Shown here in pieces: positions 18,839 through 27,920 of a stretch of DNA of 64,000 bases (its first letter is position 1; every line of letters starts with the position of its first letter). Under the pieces are notes generated by a model. It worked only from the letters and a program-made list of their open reading frames with translations, did not search any database and had not been told where the DNA came from. The translations under genes and the position numbers were made by a program. Source of the DNA: Lelliottia jeotgali (GTDB lineage Bacteria; Pseudomonadota; Gammaproteobacteria; Enterobacterales; Enterobacteriaceae); contig CP018628.1 of NCBI GenBank assembly GCA_002271215.1, positions 1,116,001 through 1,180,000 on the forward strand. Reading direction: 5' to 3'.

Positions 18839-21337
18839 TTACTCTTTCGGTTTAAAGCGCAACAGACGGTTGGCGTTACTCACCACGGTGATGGAAGAGA
18901 GCGCCATCGCTGCTCCCGCGACCACCGGGTTAAGCAAGGTGCCGGTCAACGGCCACAGGATCCCGGCAGCAATTGGAATACCCAATGAGTTATAGACAAA
19001 CGCCCCGAGCAGATTTTGCTTCATATTGCGCAACGTGGCTTTGGAGATCGCCAGCGCATCGGCAACGCCCATCAGACTGTGGCGCATCAGGGTAATCGCC
19101 GCTGTCTCAATCGCGACATCGCTCCCGCCGCCCATCGCAATCCCGACATCCGCCTGCGCCAGCGCGGGTGCGTCGTTGATGCCATCACCGACCATCGCCA
19201 CCTGTCGACCCTGGCTTTGCAGTTTGATAATCGCGTCAGCTTTGCCATCAGGCAGCACGCCTGCGATTACCTCATCAATACCTGCTTCTTTCGCAATCGC
19301 ATTCGCGGTTGTTGGGTTATCGCCGGTTAGCATCACCAGACGATAGCCCGCCTGATGCAGACGTTTCAGGGCCGCCACGCTGTCGGCACGCAGCGGATCG
19401 CGGATGGCGAACAGGGCCGCCGCTTTACCGTCGACCGCCAGCAGCACTGGCGTCGCGCCCTGCGAGGCCTGCGCAGTGAGTTCATCATCCAGCGCGCGGG
19501 TATCAATGCCGTTTTCATTGAGCAAGGCTTTATTGCCGAGAAGCAACGAATGGCTATCGACCTCACCACTGACGCCTAAACCGCGCAGGGTGCGGAAGTT
19601 GTTCACCTGCGGCAACGCGGTGTTTCCGGCTTTATCGAGAATGGCTCGTGCCAGCGGATGGCTGGAACCTTGTTCGAGCGCAGCGGCAAGGCCTAGGGTT
19701 TCCTCTTCAGCGAATTCAACAGCTTTCACCGCCACGACCTGTGGTTTGCCTTCGGTGAGCGTGCCGGTTTTATCAAACACCAGCGTATCGAGCGTACTGG
19801 CACGCTGAAGTGCATCGGCATCACGTACCAGCACCCCAAACTCAGCCGCACGGCCTACGCCGGAGATGATCGACATCGGCGTTGCCAGGCCTAATGCACA
19901 CGGGCAGGCGATAATCAGCACGGTGGTGGCGATAACCAGCATGTAGACGATCTGCGGTGCAGGGCCGAAGAAATACCAGATGGCGGCACTGAACAGCGCG
20001 ATAGCCACGACCACTGGCACAAAAATGGCGGAAATTTTATCAGCAAGCTGGCCGATCTCCGGCTTGCTGCTCTGTGCCTGACGTACCATGCGAATGATGC
20101 GCGAAAGCGTAGTATGGCTGCCGACCGCACTGGCGCGGAACAGCACGCTCCCGTCCTGCACCACCGTCCCGGCGTGTACTGCATCACCGGTAGATTTTTG
20201 CTGTGGCACCGGTTCACCGGTGAGCATCGCTTCATCCAGCCAGGCTTCACCCTGGGTGATTTCACCGTCGACCGGAACCCGATCGCCGGTCGTTAAGCGC
20301 AGCGTCATGCCCGGCTGCACTTCTGCCAGCGGCAGGCTGATTTCACCGTCTTCCGTCACCACGCGGGCCGACGGCGGCGTGAGGTCAAGCAGTCGTTCCA
20401 GCGCTTTAGAAGAACGCTGGCGCGCGCGGGCTTCAAGCATATGGCCTAAATTAATCAGACCAATAATCATTGCGCTCGCTTCGTAATAGAGATGGCGCGC
20501 TTCCATCGGGAACCACTGCGGCCAGACGTTGACACTCATTGAGTAAAGCCACGCTGCACCAGTACCGAGTGCTACCAGCGTATCCATCGTCGCGGTTTTA
20601 TTTTTCAGGCTTTTCCAGGCGCTGGTATAGAAATGACCGCCCGCGAAGACCATTACGCCCAGCGTAACGAGGCCAATCACCAGCCACAGTGTGCGGTTGT
20701 CCTCGGTGACCATCATATTGTCGCCGAGCATTCCCCACACCATCACCGGAATACCGACCAGCAGGGCGACAATCGCCTGCCAGCGGAAGCGTTTCATGGT
20801 GGCGATGGCGGTTTCTTGCTGACGTTCACGGCGTTTTACGTCATCTTCGATGGCCTCCGCGCCGTAGCCGGCTTTTTCCACCGCCTGTACTAATTCAGCG
20901 GCGGACGCATTGCCCATAATCAGCGCCGTGCGTTCCGCCAGATTGACCCGTGCCTGTGAGACGCCCGGTACGGCCTGCAACGCATTTTGTACGCGAGAGA
21001 CGCAGCTGGCGCAGGTCATGCCATTGATCAGTAGCTGTTGGCTGTCGTCAATGTCATGCGCTGCCGGAAGCTCAGGAGTAGCCGCTGTCAGTGCTTCCGA
21101 CGGGATTGATGACTCTGTCAGCGGTTTAGCCTTTGGGTGGCTTAACTCCGCCCCGTAACCGGCTTGTTTAACGGTATCGATCAGCGCTTCGGCGCTGGCG
21201 CTGCCCGTTACGACAGCGCTTTCAACGGTCACTTCGGCACTTTCAACGTCAGGACGTTGTTCGAGACTTTCTTTTACACGTTTAACACAGTGACCGCAGG
21301 AGAGGCCATCCAGTGTCAGGTTGATTGTGTGAGACAT
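18839..21337 (-). CDS. copA: Copper-exporting P1B-type ATPase CopA
   Basis: 832 residues. Exports Cu(I) from cytoplasm to periplasm. Two N-terminal heavy-metal domains with GLSCGHC (Cys 14 and 17) and GMTCASC (Cys 109 and 112); eight transmembrane segments; the actuator loop with LTGEPVP; the transport motif ACPCALG in helix 6; the phosphorylation site DKTGT; and the ATP-binding [10 protein letters not shown] and SSHPLA motifs. Divergent from its activator gene cueR, with a CueR-type promoter between. A frameshift signal after the first metal domain gives the short chaperone CopA(Z). Confidence 0.97.
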   Translation of the reverse strand: MSHTINLTLDGLSCGHCVKRVKESLEQRPDVESAEVTVESAVVTGSASAEALIDTVKQAGYGAELSHPKAKPLTESSIPSEALTAATPELPAAHDIDDSQQLLINGMTCASCVSRVQNALQAVPGVSQARVNLAERTALIMGNASAAELVQAVEKAGYGAEAIEDDVKRRERQQETAIATMKRFRWQAIVALLVGIPVMVWGMLGDNMMVTEDNRTLWLVIGLVTLGVMVFAGGHFYTSAWKSLKNKTATMDTLVALGTGAAWLYSMSVNVWPQWFPMEARHLYYEASAMIIGLINLGHMLEARARQRSSKALERLLDLTPPSARVVTEDGEISLPLAEVQPGMTLRLTTGDRVPVDGEITQGEAWLDEAMLTGEPVPQQKSTGDAVHAGTVVQDGSVLFRASAVGSHTTLSRIIRMVRQAQSSKPEIGQLADKISAIFVPVVVAIALFSAAIWYFFGPAPQIVYMLVIATTVLIIACPCALGLATPMSIISGVGRAAEFGVLVRDADALQRASTLDTLVFDKTGTLTEGKPQVVAVKAVEFAEEETLGLAAALEQGSSHPLARAILDKAGNTALPQVNNFRTLRGLGVSGEVDSHSLLLGNKALLNENGIDTRALDDELTAQASQGATPVLLAVDGKAAALFAIRDPLRADSVAALKRLHQAGYRLVMLTGDNPTTANAIAKEAGIDEVIAGVLPDGKADAIIKLQSQGRQVAMVGDGINDAPALAQADVGIAMGGGSDVAIETAAITLMRHSLMGVADALAISKATLRNMKQNLLGAFVYNSLGIPIAAGILWPLTGTLLNPVVAGAAMALSSITVVSNANRLLRFKPKE
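21126..21137 (-). promoter_or_regulatory. copA(Z) programmed -1 frameshift site
   Basis: On the minus strand the slippery heptamer C CCA AAG (21131-21137) falls in the copA reading frame at codons 68-69 (Pro-Lys). A -1 slip reads GGC and then TAA (21126-21128), ending a product of 70 residues that holds only the first CxxC domain. The heptamer, frame and product length match the CopA(Z) copper-chaperone frameshift of E. coli. I did not fold the downstream pseudoknot. Confidence 0.85.
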
Positions 21338-21394
21338 AGCAAAACTCCTGTATGATTATTAAGCCAACATACTCTGTTTGGGACAGTGTGATGA

Positions 21395-21425
21395 AGCTTA
21401 AACCTTCCATCAAGGGGAAGGTCAA
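21395..21425 (-). promoter_or_regulatory. copA promoter with CueR operator
   Basis: Reading leftward: -35 TTGACC (21420-21425), a 19-bp spacer and -10 TAAGCT (21395-21400). The spacer contains the inverted repeat CCTTCC...GGAAGG (21403-21421). The stretched 19-bp spacer over a dyad is the hallmark of MerR-family activation, and the sequence is nearly that of the E. coli copA promoter. Confidence 0.93.
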
Positions 21426-21434
21426 GGGGGGAAT

Positions 21435-21845
21435 GTGAATATCAGTGATGTGGCAAAAAAAACCGGTTTAACCAGCAAAGCGATTCGATTTTACGAAGAG
21501 AAGGGGCTGGTTACGGCACCGCTGCGCAGTGAAAACGGCTATCGGAGCTACACGCAGCTGCACCTGGATGAGCTCACGCTACTGCGACAGGCTCGTCAGG
21601 TGGGGTTTAACCTCGAAGAGTGTGGCGAACTGGTGCATCTGTTTAACGACCCTAAACGGCACAGCGCCGATGTGAAAAAACGCACTCTGGAAAAGGTGGC
21701 GGAAATCGAGCGTCACATTGTTGAGCTTCAGGCAATGCGTGAACAGCTGCTGACGCTTGCCGAATCCTGTCCGGGGGATGACAGTGCCGAGTGTCCGATT
21801 ATTGATAATCTCTCCGGCTGCTGCCATCGTAAAGCCAGTGCTTAA
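21435..21845 (+). CDS. cueR: CueR, MerR-family copper-responsive activator
   Basis: 136 residues from GTG at 21435 (AAGGGGG just upstream). N-terminal winged [23 protein letters not shown] then EEKGLV. A long dimerisation helix follows. The metal site has the two cysteines of [10 protein letters not shown] (about 112 and 120), which bind one Cu(I), Ag(I) or Au(I) ion. The C-terminal CC in SGCCHRK is conserved. CueR distorts the 19-bp-spacer promoter of copA, directly divergent here. E. coli K-12 has ybaST between these two genes; here they are adjacent. Its end overlaps ybbJ by four bases, convergent. Confidence 0.97.
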   Translation: MNISDVAKKTGLTSKAIRFYEEKGLVTAPLRSENGYRSYTQLHLDELTLLRQARQVGFNLEECGELVHLFNDPKRHSADVKKRTLEKVAEIERHIVELQAMREQLLTLAESCPGDDSAECPIIDNLSGCCHRKASA

Positions 21846-22294
21846 CTGGCTTTGACCCGCAGGGTAATCCCTTCGACGGCGATGACTTCAACGCGTGTCC
21901 CCGCGACGAGATCATCTTCGGCAACTACCGGCCACGAGCTGTCGCCGATGCGGACATGCCCACGACCGTTGATTAACGTGGTATCCAGTGTATAACGCTT
22001 ACCCACTAGCTGTTGGCCGCGCTGATTCAGTGCGGCATCGGCAGGTTTTTGCCTGCGAACCTGACGTGACAACCAGCGATACCACAGCCATGCAGCGACG
22101 AGCGTCAGGACGGCGAAGAGCGCGCCTTGCCACTCCCAGCCGAACGGCGCAACCCAGACCAACAGCCCGGTAACTACCGCTGCGACGCCGCTCCAGAGTA
22201 GATAGCCATTACCGCCCAGCATCTCAGCCGCCAGCAGCAGCCCGCCAAGGCTGAGCCAGAAAACATGGGGATGTGCTGCGATCATCTCAATCAT
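21842..22294 (-). CDS. ybbJ: YbbJ, NfeD-like membrane protein
   Basis: 150 residues. Two to three N-terminal transmembrane segments ([51 protein letters not shown]). A C-terminal OB-fold beta domain of about 65 residues follows ([24 protein letters not shown]...). This is the short NfeD form that partners SPFH proteins. Its start overlaps the qmcA stop by four bases, so they are translationally coupled, as in other NfeD-stomatin operons. It probably stabilises or localises QmcA in the inner membrane. Confidence 0.93.
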   Translation of the reverse strand: MIEMIAAHPHVFWLSLGGLLLAAEMLGGNGYLLWSGVAAVVTGLLVWVAPFGWEWQGALFAVLTLVAAWLWYRWLSRQVRRQKPADAALNQRGQQLVGKRYTLDTTLINGRGHVRIGDSSWPVVAEDDLVAGTRVEVIAVEGITLRVKAS

Positions 22295-23205
22295 TTTTTG
22301 CGCTCGTTTCCGCTGTCCTTGATAAGTTCTGCAATCCCGGCGATGGAACCCATCAGGCTGCTGGCTTCCAGCGGCATCATCACCACTTTACTGTTATTGG
22401 CGGAGCCAATTTTCTGCAGCGCATCGGTGTATTTCTGCGCGACAAAGTAGTTGATCGCCTGGATATCACCTGCGGCGATAGCTTCAGAAACCATCTGCGT
22501 CGCGCGGGCTTCTGCCTCGGCGGAACGTTCACGGGCTTCTGCCTGTAAGAATGCCGACTGGCGCTCACCTTCGGCTTTCAGAATTTGAGACTGCTTTTCG
22601 CCCTCAGCTTTCAGAATCTCGGCCTGTCTGATCCCTTCGGCTTCGAGAATGTAGGCGCGCTTGGTTCGCTCGGCTTTCATCTGGGCGTTCATCGATGAAA
22701 TCAGCTCTGCCGGTGGACGCACGTCGCGGATTTCGATACGGGTGATTTTAATCCCCCACGGATTGGTGGCTTCATCAACAATATGCAGCAGGCGGGTATT
22801 GATGTTGTCGCGCTGGGAGAGCATTTCGTCCAGCTCCATCGACCCGAGCACGGTACGGATGTTGGTCATCGTCAGGTTGATGATGGCAAGCTCAAGATTA
22901 CTGACTTCATAGGCCGCTTTTGGCGAGTCGATCACCTGAATAAAACAGACGGCATCAATGGTGACGTTAGCGTTGTCTCGGGAAATAATCTCCTGAGAAG
23001 GAATATCCAGTACCTGTTCCATCATGTTGATTTTACGACCAATACGGTCCATAAACGGAACGATGAGGCTCAGACCCGGCTGGAGGGTATTGGTATAGCG
23101 ACCAAAGCGTTCGACCGTCCACTGATAGCCCTGCGGTACGATCTTCACGCCTGCGCCGACGATCACCAGCACGACGAAGATAAGAATAGGGATAACGATC
23201 AACAT
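22291..23205 (-). CDS. qmcA: QmcA (YbbK), SPFH/stomatin-family protein
   Basis: 304 residues. One N-terminal hydrophobic anchor ([20 protein letters not shown]), then the SPFH/band-7 domain ([15 protein letters not shown]...[13 protein letters not shown]). A long helical coiled-coil rich in Glu, Ala and Lys follows, with the near repeats [11 protein letters not shown] / [12 protein letters not shown]. coli QmcA forms cage-like oligomers around FtsH-HflKC-type membrane zones and is a multicopy suppressor of an ftsH/htpX double mutant. Upstream in an operon with ybbJ; divergent from fetA. Confidence 0.95.
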   Translation of the reverse strand: MLIVIPILIFVVLVIVGAGVKIVPQGYQWTVERFGRYTNTLQPGLSLIVPFMDRIGRKINMMEQVLDIPSQEIISRDNANVTIDAVCFIQVIDSPKAAYEVSNLELAIINLTMTNIRTVLGSMELDEMLSQRDNINTRLLHIVDEATNPWGIKITRIEIRDVRPPAELISSMNAQMKAERTKRAYILEAEGIRQAEILKAEGEKQSQILKAEGERQSAFLQAEARERSAEAEARATQMVSEAIAAGDIQAINYFVAQKYTDALQKIGSANNSKVVMMPLEASSLMGSIAGIAELIKDSGNERKK

Positions 23206-23357
23206 GAAAAAACCTCCTGTTTTGTATTCCGTGTAGTCGCAAAAAATCGCTCGTTTGTTGAACTTAAGTATATCGACTATTGCAGGGAAGTTCGCCTCTA
23301 ATCCATTAACCTGTTTACAATATTGATACGAAGCAGAATGAAAAAATGGGAAATAAC

Positions 23358-24035
23358 ATGAAGGATAATTGCGCGCTTCTGGAACTCAGGAACGTTGGTT
23401 TTCGCGTGGGCGAAACCCCGATTTTACAGCAGATAAACTTCAGCGTGCGGCCTGGCGAATTCAGGCTCATTACCGGGCCGTCGGGCTGTGGAAAGAGCAC
23501 GCTTCTGAAGATCATTGCCTCATTGCTCAGCCCGACCGAAGGGCATATTTTCTTTGAAGACAACGATATCACCGCACTTGCGCCAGAGGAGTATCGTCAG
23601 CAGGTTTCCTACTGTGTACAAACGCCCGCGCTGTTTGGCGAGACGGTTTACGACAATCTGATTTTTCCCTGGCAGATCCGCAATAAAGCACCGGAACCGG
23701 AAAAATTCATTGCCGATCTGGCGCGTTTTGGCTTATCTGAGGACACCCTGACTAAGTCCGTAAACGAACTTTCTGGCGGTGAAAAACAGCGCGTCTCGCT
23801 GATTCGCAATCTGCAATTCCTGCCAAAAGTGCTGCTACTCGATGAAGTCACCAGCGCTCTTGACGAGAGCAACAAGCGCAATGTGAATGAGATTATTCAT
23901 CGCTATGCCAAAGAGGAAAATATCGCGGTACTATGGGTGACGCATGATGCCGGTGAGATTGCCCACGCTGATGAGGTGATAACCCTTCAGCCGCACGGCG
24001 GGAAGATGCAGGAGGCAAACCGTGAACGAGCATAA
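23358..24035 (+). CDS. fetA: FetA (YbbL), ABC exporter ATPase for iron
   Basis: 225 residues from the ATG at 23358, which follows GGGAAATAAC and gives the family length; an in-frame ATG at 23346 is less well placed. ABC ATPase: Walker [10 protein letters not shown] (~37-45), Q-loop SYCVQTPAL, signature LSGGEKQR (~137-144), Walker [14 protein letters not shown]. With FetB it exports iron and protects against oxidative stress in E. coli. Overlaps fetB by 14 bases. Confidence 0.95.
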   Translation: MKDNCALLELRNVGFRVGETPILQQINFSVRPGEFRLITGPSGCGKSTLLKIIASLLSPTEGHIFFEDNDITALAPEEYRQQVSYCVQTPALFGETVYDNLIFPWQIRNKAPEPEKFIADLARFGLSEDTLTKSVNELSGGEKQRVSLIRNLQFLPKVLLLDEVTSALDESNKRNVNEIIHRYAKEENIAVLWVTHDAGEIAHADEVITLQPHGGKMQEANRERA

Positions 24036-24804
24036 TATTACTAACGAATCGCTGGCCCTTTCGATGGTGCTGGTGCTGGTGGCGATCCTGGTCAGCCACC
24101 GGGAAAAGCTCGGTCTGGAAAAGGACATTGTGTGGAGCATTTGCCGCGCGGTGATCCAGCTGATCATCGTCGGCTACGTGCTGAAGTACATTTTCAACGT
24201 CAACCACGCGGTGCTGACGCTGCTGATGGTGCTGTTTATCTGCTTCAACGCGGCGTGGAATGCGCAAAAGCGCAGTAAATACATCGACAAAGCTTTTATC
24301 TCTTCGTTTATTGCGATTACCACCGGCACGGCGCTGACGCTGACGGTGCTGGTCCTCTCGGGCTCCATCGAATTTGCGCCGATGCAGGTGATTCCCATCT
24401 CCGGGATGATCGCGGGGAATGCGATGGTGGCGGTAGGGTTGTGCTACAACAATCTCGGTCAGCGGTTTAGCAGCGAGCAGCAGCAGATCCAGGAAAAGCT
24501 CAGCCTGGGCGCGACGCCAAAAATGGCGTCGGTGCGGTTAATTCGCGAAAGTATTCGATCGTCACTGATCCCAACGGTCGATTCAGCGAAAACGGTCGGG
24601 CTGGTGAGTTTGCCGGGGATGATGTCCGGGCTGATTTTTGCCGGTATCGATCCGGTAAAAGCGATTAAGTATCAGATCATGGTGACCTTTATGCTGCTCT
24701 CGACCGCCAGCCTGTCGACCATCATTGCCTGCTATTTAACCTATCGGAAGTTCTACAACTCGCGCCACCAGTTGGTGGTGACGCAGTTGAAAAAGACGGG
24801 GTGA
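24022..24804 (+). CDS. fetB: FetB (YbbM), iron exporter permease
   Basis: 260 residues from GTG at 24022, inside the fetA 3' end. UPF0014 permease with about six to seven hydrophobic segments (SLALSMVLVLVAILVSH; AVIQLIIVGYVLKYIF; FISSFIAITTGTALTLTVLVL; VIPISGMIAGNAMVAVGLCYNN; MVTFMLLSTASLSTIIACYL). The motif GLVSLPGMMSGLIFAGIDP is the family signature. Forms the membrane half of the FetAB exporter. Confidence 0.95.
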   Translation: MNEHNITNESLALSMVLVLVAILVSHREKLGLEKDIVWSICRAVIQLIIVGYVLKYIFNVNHAVLTLLMVLFICFNAAWNAQKRSKYIDKAFISSFIAITTGTALTLTVLVLSGSIEFAPMQVIPISGMIAGNAMVAVGLCYNNLGQRFSSEQQQIQEKLSLGATPKMASVRLIRESIRSSLIPTVDSAKTVGLVSLPGMMSGLIFAGIDPVKAIKYQIMVTFMLLSTASLSTIIACYLTYRKFYNSRHQLVVTQLKKTG

Positions 24805-24818
24805 GGTGCGGGTATTTT

Positions 24819-24900
24819 GCCGGGCGGCACTGCGTTTTCCCGGCCTACAATTCGGCATGTTGCGAATTTCGTAGGCCCGGTAAGCGTAGCGCCACCGGGC
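24819..24900. repeat. REP cluster between fetB and cnoX
   Basis: GCCGGGCGGCACTGCG...CCCGGCCTAC (24819-24848), GTAGGCCCGGTAAGCGTAGC then GCCACCGGGC (24871-24900), and a partial third unit GCCGGGTGGCATCGCGTGGG from 24906. Located between two convergent genes. Confidence 0.85.
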
Positions 24901-24926
24901 GTTTTGCCGGGTGGCATCGCGTGGGA

Positions 24927-25835
<909 letters not shown>

Positions 25836-25840
25836 TCAAC

Positions 25841-26650
25841 TCATCCGCGTAAAATTTTATCCATCATGCGGCCCGGCAGCAGGCGCTTAAGCCAGCCCAC
25901 GGCGTGGGTCACAAGGGTGACCGGGTAGCGAATTTTTGGCCGTTCGCTTTCAAAAGCATGGCGCACTTTGGCGACCACCGCCTCTGGCCCGAGGGTAAAT
26001 CGTGCGGCAATGCCGGGGTTTTCGACCGGATGGTCGGACTGGGTCTGGTTGACGTTTTCTGTGAAACGGGTGCGAATCGGTCCCGGTTCAATCAGGCTAA
26101 CCTTAATCCCGCTGTGGCGCAGTTCCATGCGCAGTGCGTCGGACCAGGCTTCGAGCGCATATTTGCTGGCGGCGTACGCCCCGCGACCCGGTGTAGAGAT
26201 CAATCCCATCACCGAGGAGGTCATCACAATACGGCCTTCGCCGTGCGGGAGCATTGCCGGGAGCAGCGCCATCGTGAGCTGGTGGATGCCAAAAAAGTTG
26301 GCCGAAAACTGCTGCTCAAGCTGCTCGCGCGAAATGGTTTGTAGCGGGCCGTAGACACCGAAACCGGCGTTATTAAACAGCCCAAACAGACGATTGTCGG
26401 TCAGGGCGATCACCTCGGCGGCGGCGCGTTCAATGCTTTCCGGCGAGTCCAGATCCAGCAACACGCCCTGAAAGCCTTTGCTGTTCATGCGTTCTACATC
26501 TTCGGGTTTTCGGCATGCGGCTAATACCCAAAATCCCTGGCGCTTCAGTTCGAGTGCGCTCTCAAGGCCAATTCCGCTGGAACATCCTGTTATTAAGACC
26601 GATTTTTGCATAACTTTACCTGTCAGGATCTCCGCTGAATTACGAGTCAT
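25841..26650 (-). CDS. ybbO: YbbO, short-chain dehydrogenase/reductase
   Basis: 269 residues from the ATG at 26650, which overlaps the tesA stop; an internal ATG at 26611 (MQKSVLITGCSS, with AGG upstream) is also a good start. Classical SDR: nucleotide motif TGCSSGIG, NNAGFGVYG, catalytic Ser in MTSSVMG, and YAASK (Tyr and Lys). E. coli YbbO reduces aldehydes including retinal and medium-chain aldehydes with NADP(H). Between tesA and cnoX, it may act on fatty aldehydes. Confidence 0.92.
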   Translation of the reverse strand: MTRNSAEILTGKVMQKSVLITGCSSGIGLESALELKRQGFWVLAACRKPEDVERMNSKGFQGVLLDLDSPESIERAAAEVIALTDNRLFGLFNNAGFGVYGPLQTISREQLEQQFSANFFGIHQLTMALLPAMLPHGEGRIVMTSSVMGLISTPGRGAYAASKYALEAWSDALRMELRHSGIKVSLIEPGPIRTRFTENVNQTQSDHPVENPGIAARFTLGPEAVVAKVRHAFESERPKIRYPVTLVTHAVGWLKRLLPGRMMDKILRG

Positions 26651-27266
26651 GTTTAACTAGAGGTGCCAGTCGTGTCGCCATCCAGTCCGCAATAAACGGC
26701 TGGGCGTCGCGATTGGGGTGAATACCGTCATCCTGCATCCATTGCGGTTTCAGATAGACCTCCTCCATGAAAAATGGCAGCAGCGGAATATCGAATTCTT
26801 TGGCAAGCTTGGGATAGATGGCGCTAAAGGCCTCATTATAACGGCGTCCGTAGTTCGCAGGCAGACGAATTTGCATTAAAAGCGGCTGGGCGTTGGCGGC
26901 CTGAATATCCGTAATAATTTTGCGTAAGGTTTCTTCTGTTTGTTGCGGCTGGAAGCCGCGTAAACCGTCGTTACCGCCCAGTTCGACCAGTACCCAGCGA
27001 GGCTGATGTTGCTTGAGCAAAGCAGGCAGGCGTGCAAGCCCCTGCTGGGACGTATCGCCGCTGATGCTGGCATTCAGCACCGGCGTTTGAGTCTGCCACT
27101 TATCGTTGAGCAGCGCAGGCCAGGCGGCAGTGGCCGCCATCCGGTAGCCCGCACTCAGGCTGTCACCCAGCACCAGTAACGTGTCCGCCGCAGCGGCGCG
27201 AAAGGTCATCAGAATCAGAAACAGGAAGGGCAAATGCCAGCGGAAAACATTGTTGCAGTTCATCAT
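26640..27266 (-). CDS. tesA: TesA, multifunctional acyl-CoA thioesterase I / lysophospholipase
   Basis: 208 residues from the ATG at 27264-27266. The open frame continues far upstream inside ybbA, but that part is antisense shadow. Signal peptide MMNCNNVFRWHLPFLFLILM and TFRAAAA, so periplasmic. SGNH/GDSL hydrolase blocks: GDSLSAG with nucleophile Ser, SISGDT (Gly), GGNDGLRG (Asn) and DGIHPNRD (catalytic Asp and His). The first 33 bases overlap the divergent ybbA. Followed by ybbO with overlapping stop and start. Confidence 0.96.
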   Translation of the reverse strand: MMNCNNVFRWHLPFLFLILMTFRAAAADTLLVLGDSLSAGYRMAATAAWPALLNDKWQTQTPVLNASISGDTSQQGLARLPALLKQHQPRWVLVELGGNDGLRGFQPQQTEETLRKIITDIQAANAQPLLMQIRLPANYGRRYNEAFSAIYPKLAKEFDIPLLPFFMEEVYLKPQWMQDDGIHPNRDAQPFIADWMATRLAPLVKHDS

Positions 27267-27920
27267 CTTAAGAAGTCCGTCGGTCAGGGTGAGCACGAGT
27301 TGTCCATCCTCACCGGAGTTGAACTCGTTGTCAAACGCGCTGAAACCATCGCGCTGATTGGTGAATCCGGGTCCGGTAAGTCCACGCTGCTGGCGATCCT
27401 GGCCGGGCTGGACGATGGCAGCAGCGGCGAGGTGAATCTGGTTGGCCAGCCGCTGCACACACTCGATGAAGAGGCACGCGCGGCGCTGCGGGCAAAACAT
27501 ATCGGCTTTGTGTTTCAGTCGTTCATGCTCATCCCGACACTCAATGCGCTGGAGAACGTCGAGCTGCCAGGCCTGCTGCGCGGTGAGAACGCCAGCCAAA
27601 GCCGGAGCAGTGCAAAAGCGCTGCTGGAGCAGCTTGGGCTGGGCAAGCGTCTGGACCATCTCCCGGCGCAGCTTTCCGGCGGTGAACAGCAGCGCGTGGC
27701 GCTGGCGCGGGCGTTCAACGGTAGTCCGGAGGTGCTGTTTGCCGATGAGCCAACCGGAAATCTGGACCGGCAGACGGGCGATAAAATTGCCGATTTGCTC
27801 TTTTCCCTCAACCGCGAGCATGGCACCACGCTGATTCTGGTCACTCACGACCTTGAGCTGGCGGCCCGCTGTGACCGCCGACTGCGTTTGGTCAACGGGC
27901 AATTGCAGGAGGAAGCATGA
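27234..27920 (+). CDS. ybbA: YbbA, ABC transporter ATPase (LolD/MacB-like)
   Basis: 228 residues. Walker A GESGSGKST (~45-53), signature LSGGEQQR (~147-154), Walker B VLFADEPTGNLD, H-loop VTHDLE. It belongs to the type VII (mechanotransmission) ATPase group and pairs with the FtsX-type membrane protein YbbP, whose start overlaps by four bases (ATGA). The YbbAP complex has been linked to lipid or hydrophobic compound handling, alongside TesA. Divergent overlap of 33 bp with tesA. Confidence 0.94.
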   Translation: MPAENIVAVHHLKKSVGQGEHELSILTGVELVVKRAETIALIGESGSGKSTLLAILAGLDDGSSGEVNLVGQPLHTLDEEARAALRAKHIGFVFQSFMLIPTLNALENVELPGLLRGENASQSRSSAKALLEQLGLGKRLDHLPAQLSGGEQQRVALARAFNGSPEVLFADEPTGNLDRQTGDKIADLLFSLNREHGTTLILVTHDLELAARCDRRLRLVNGQLQEEA

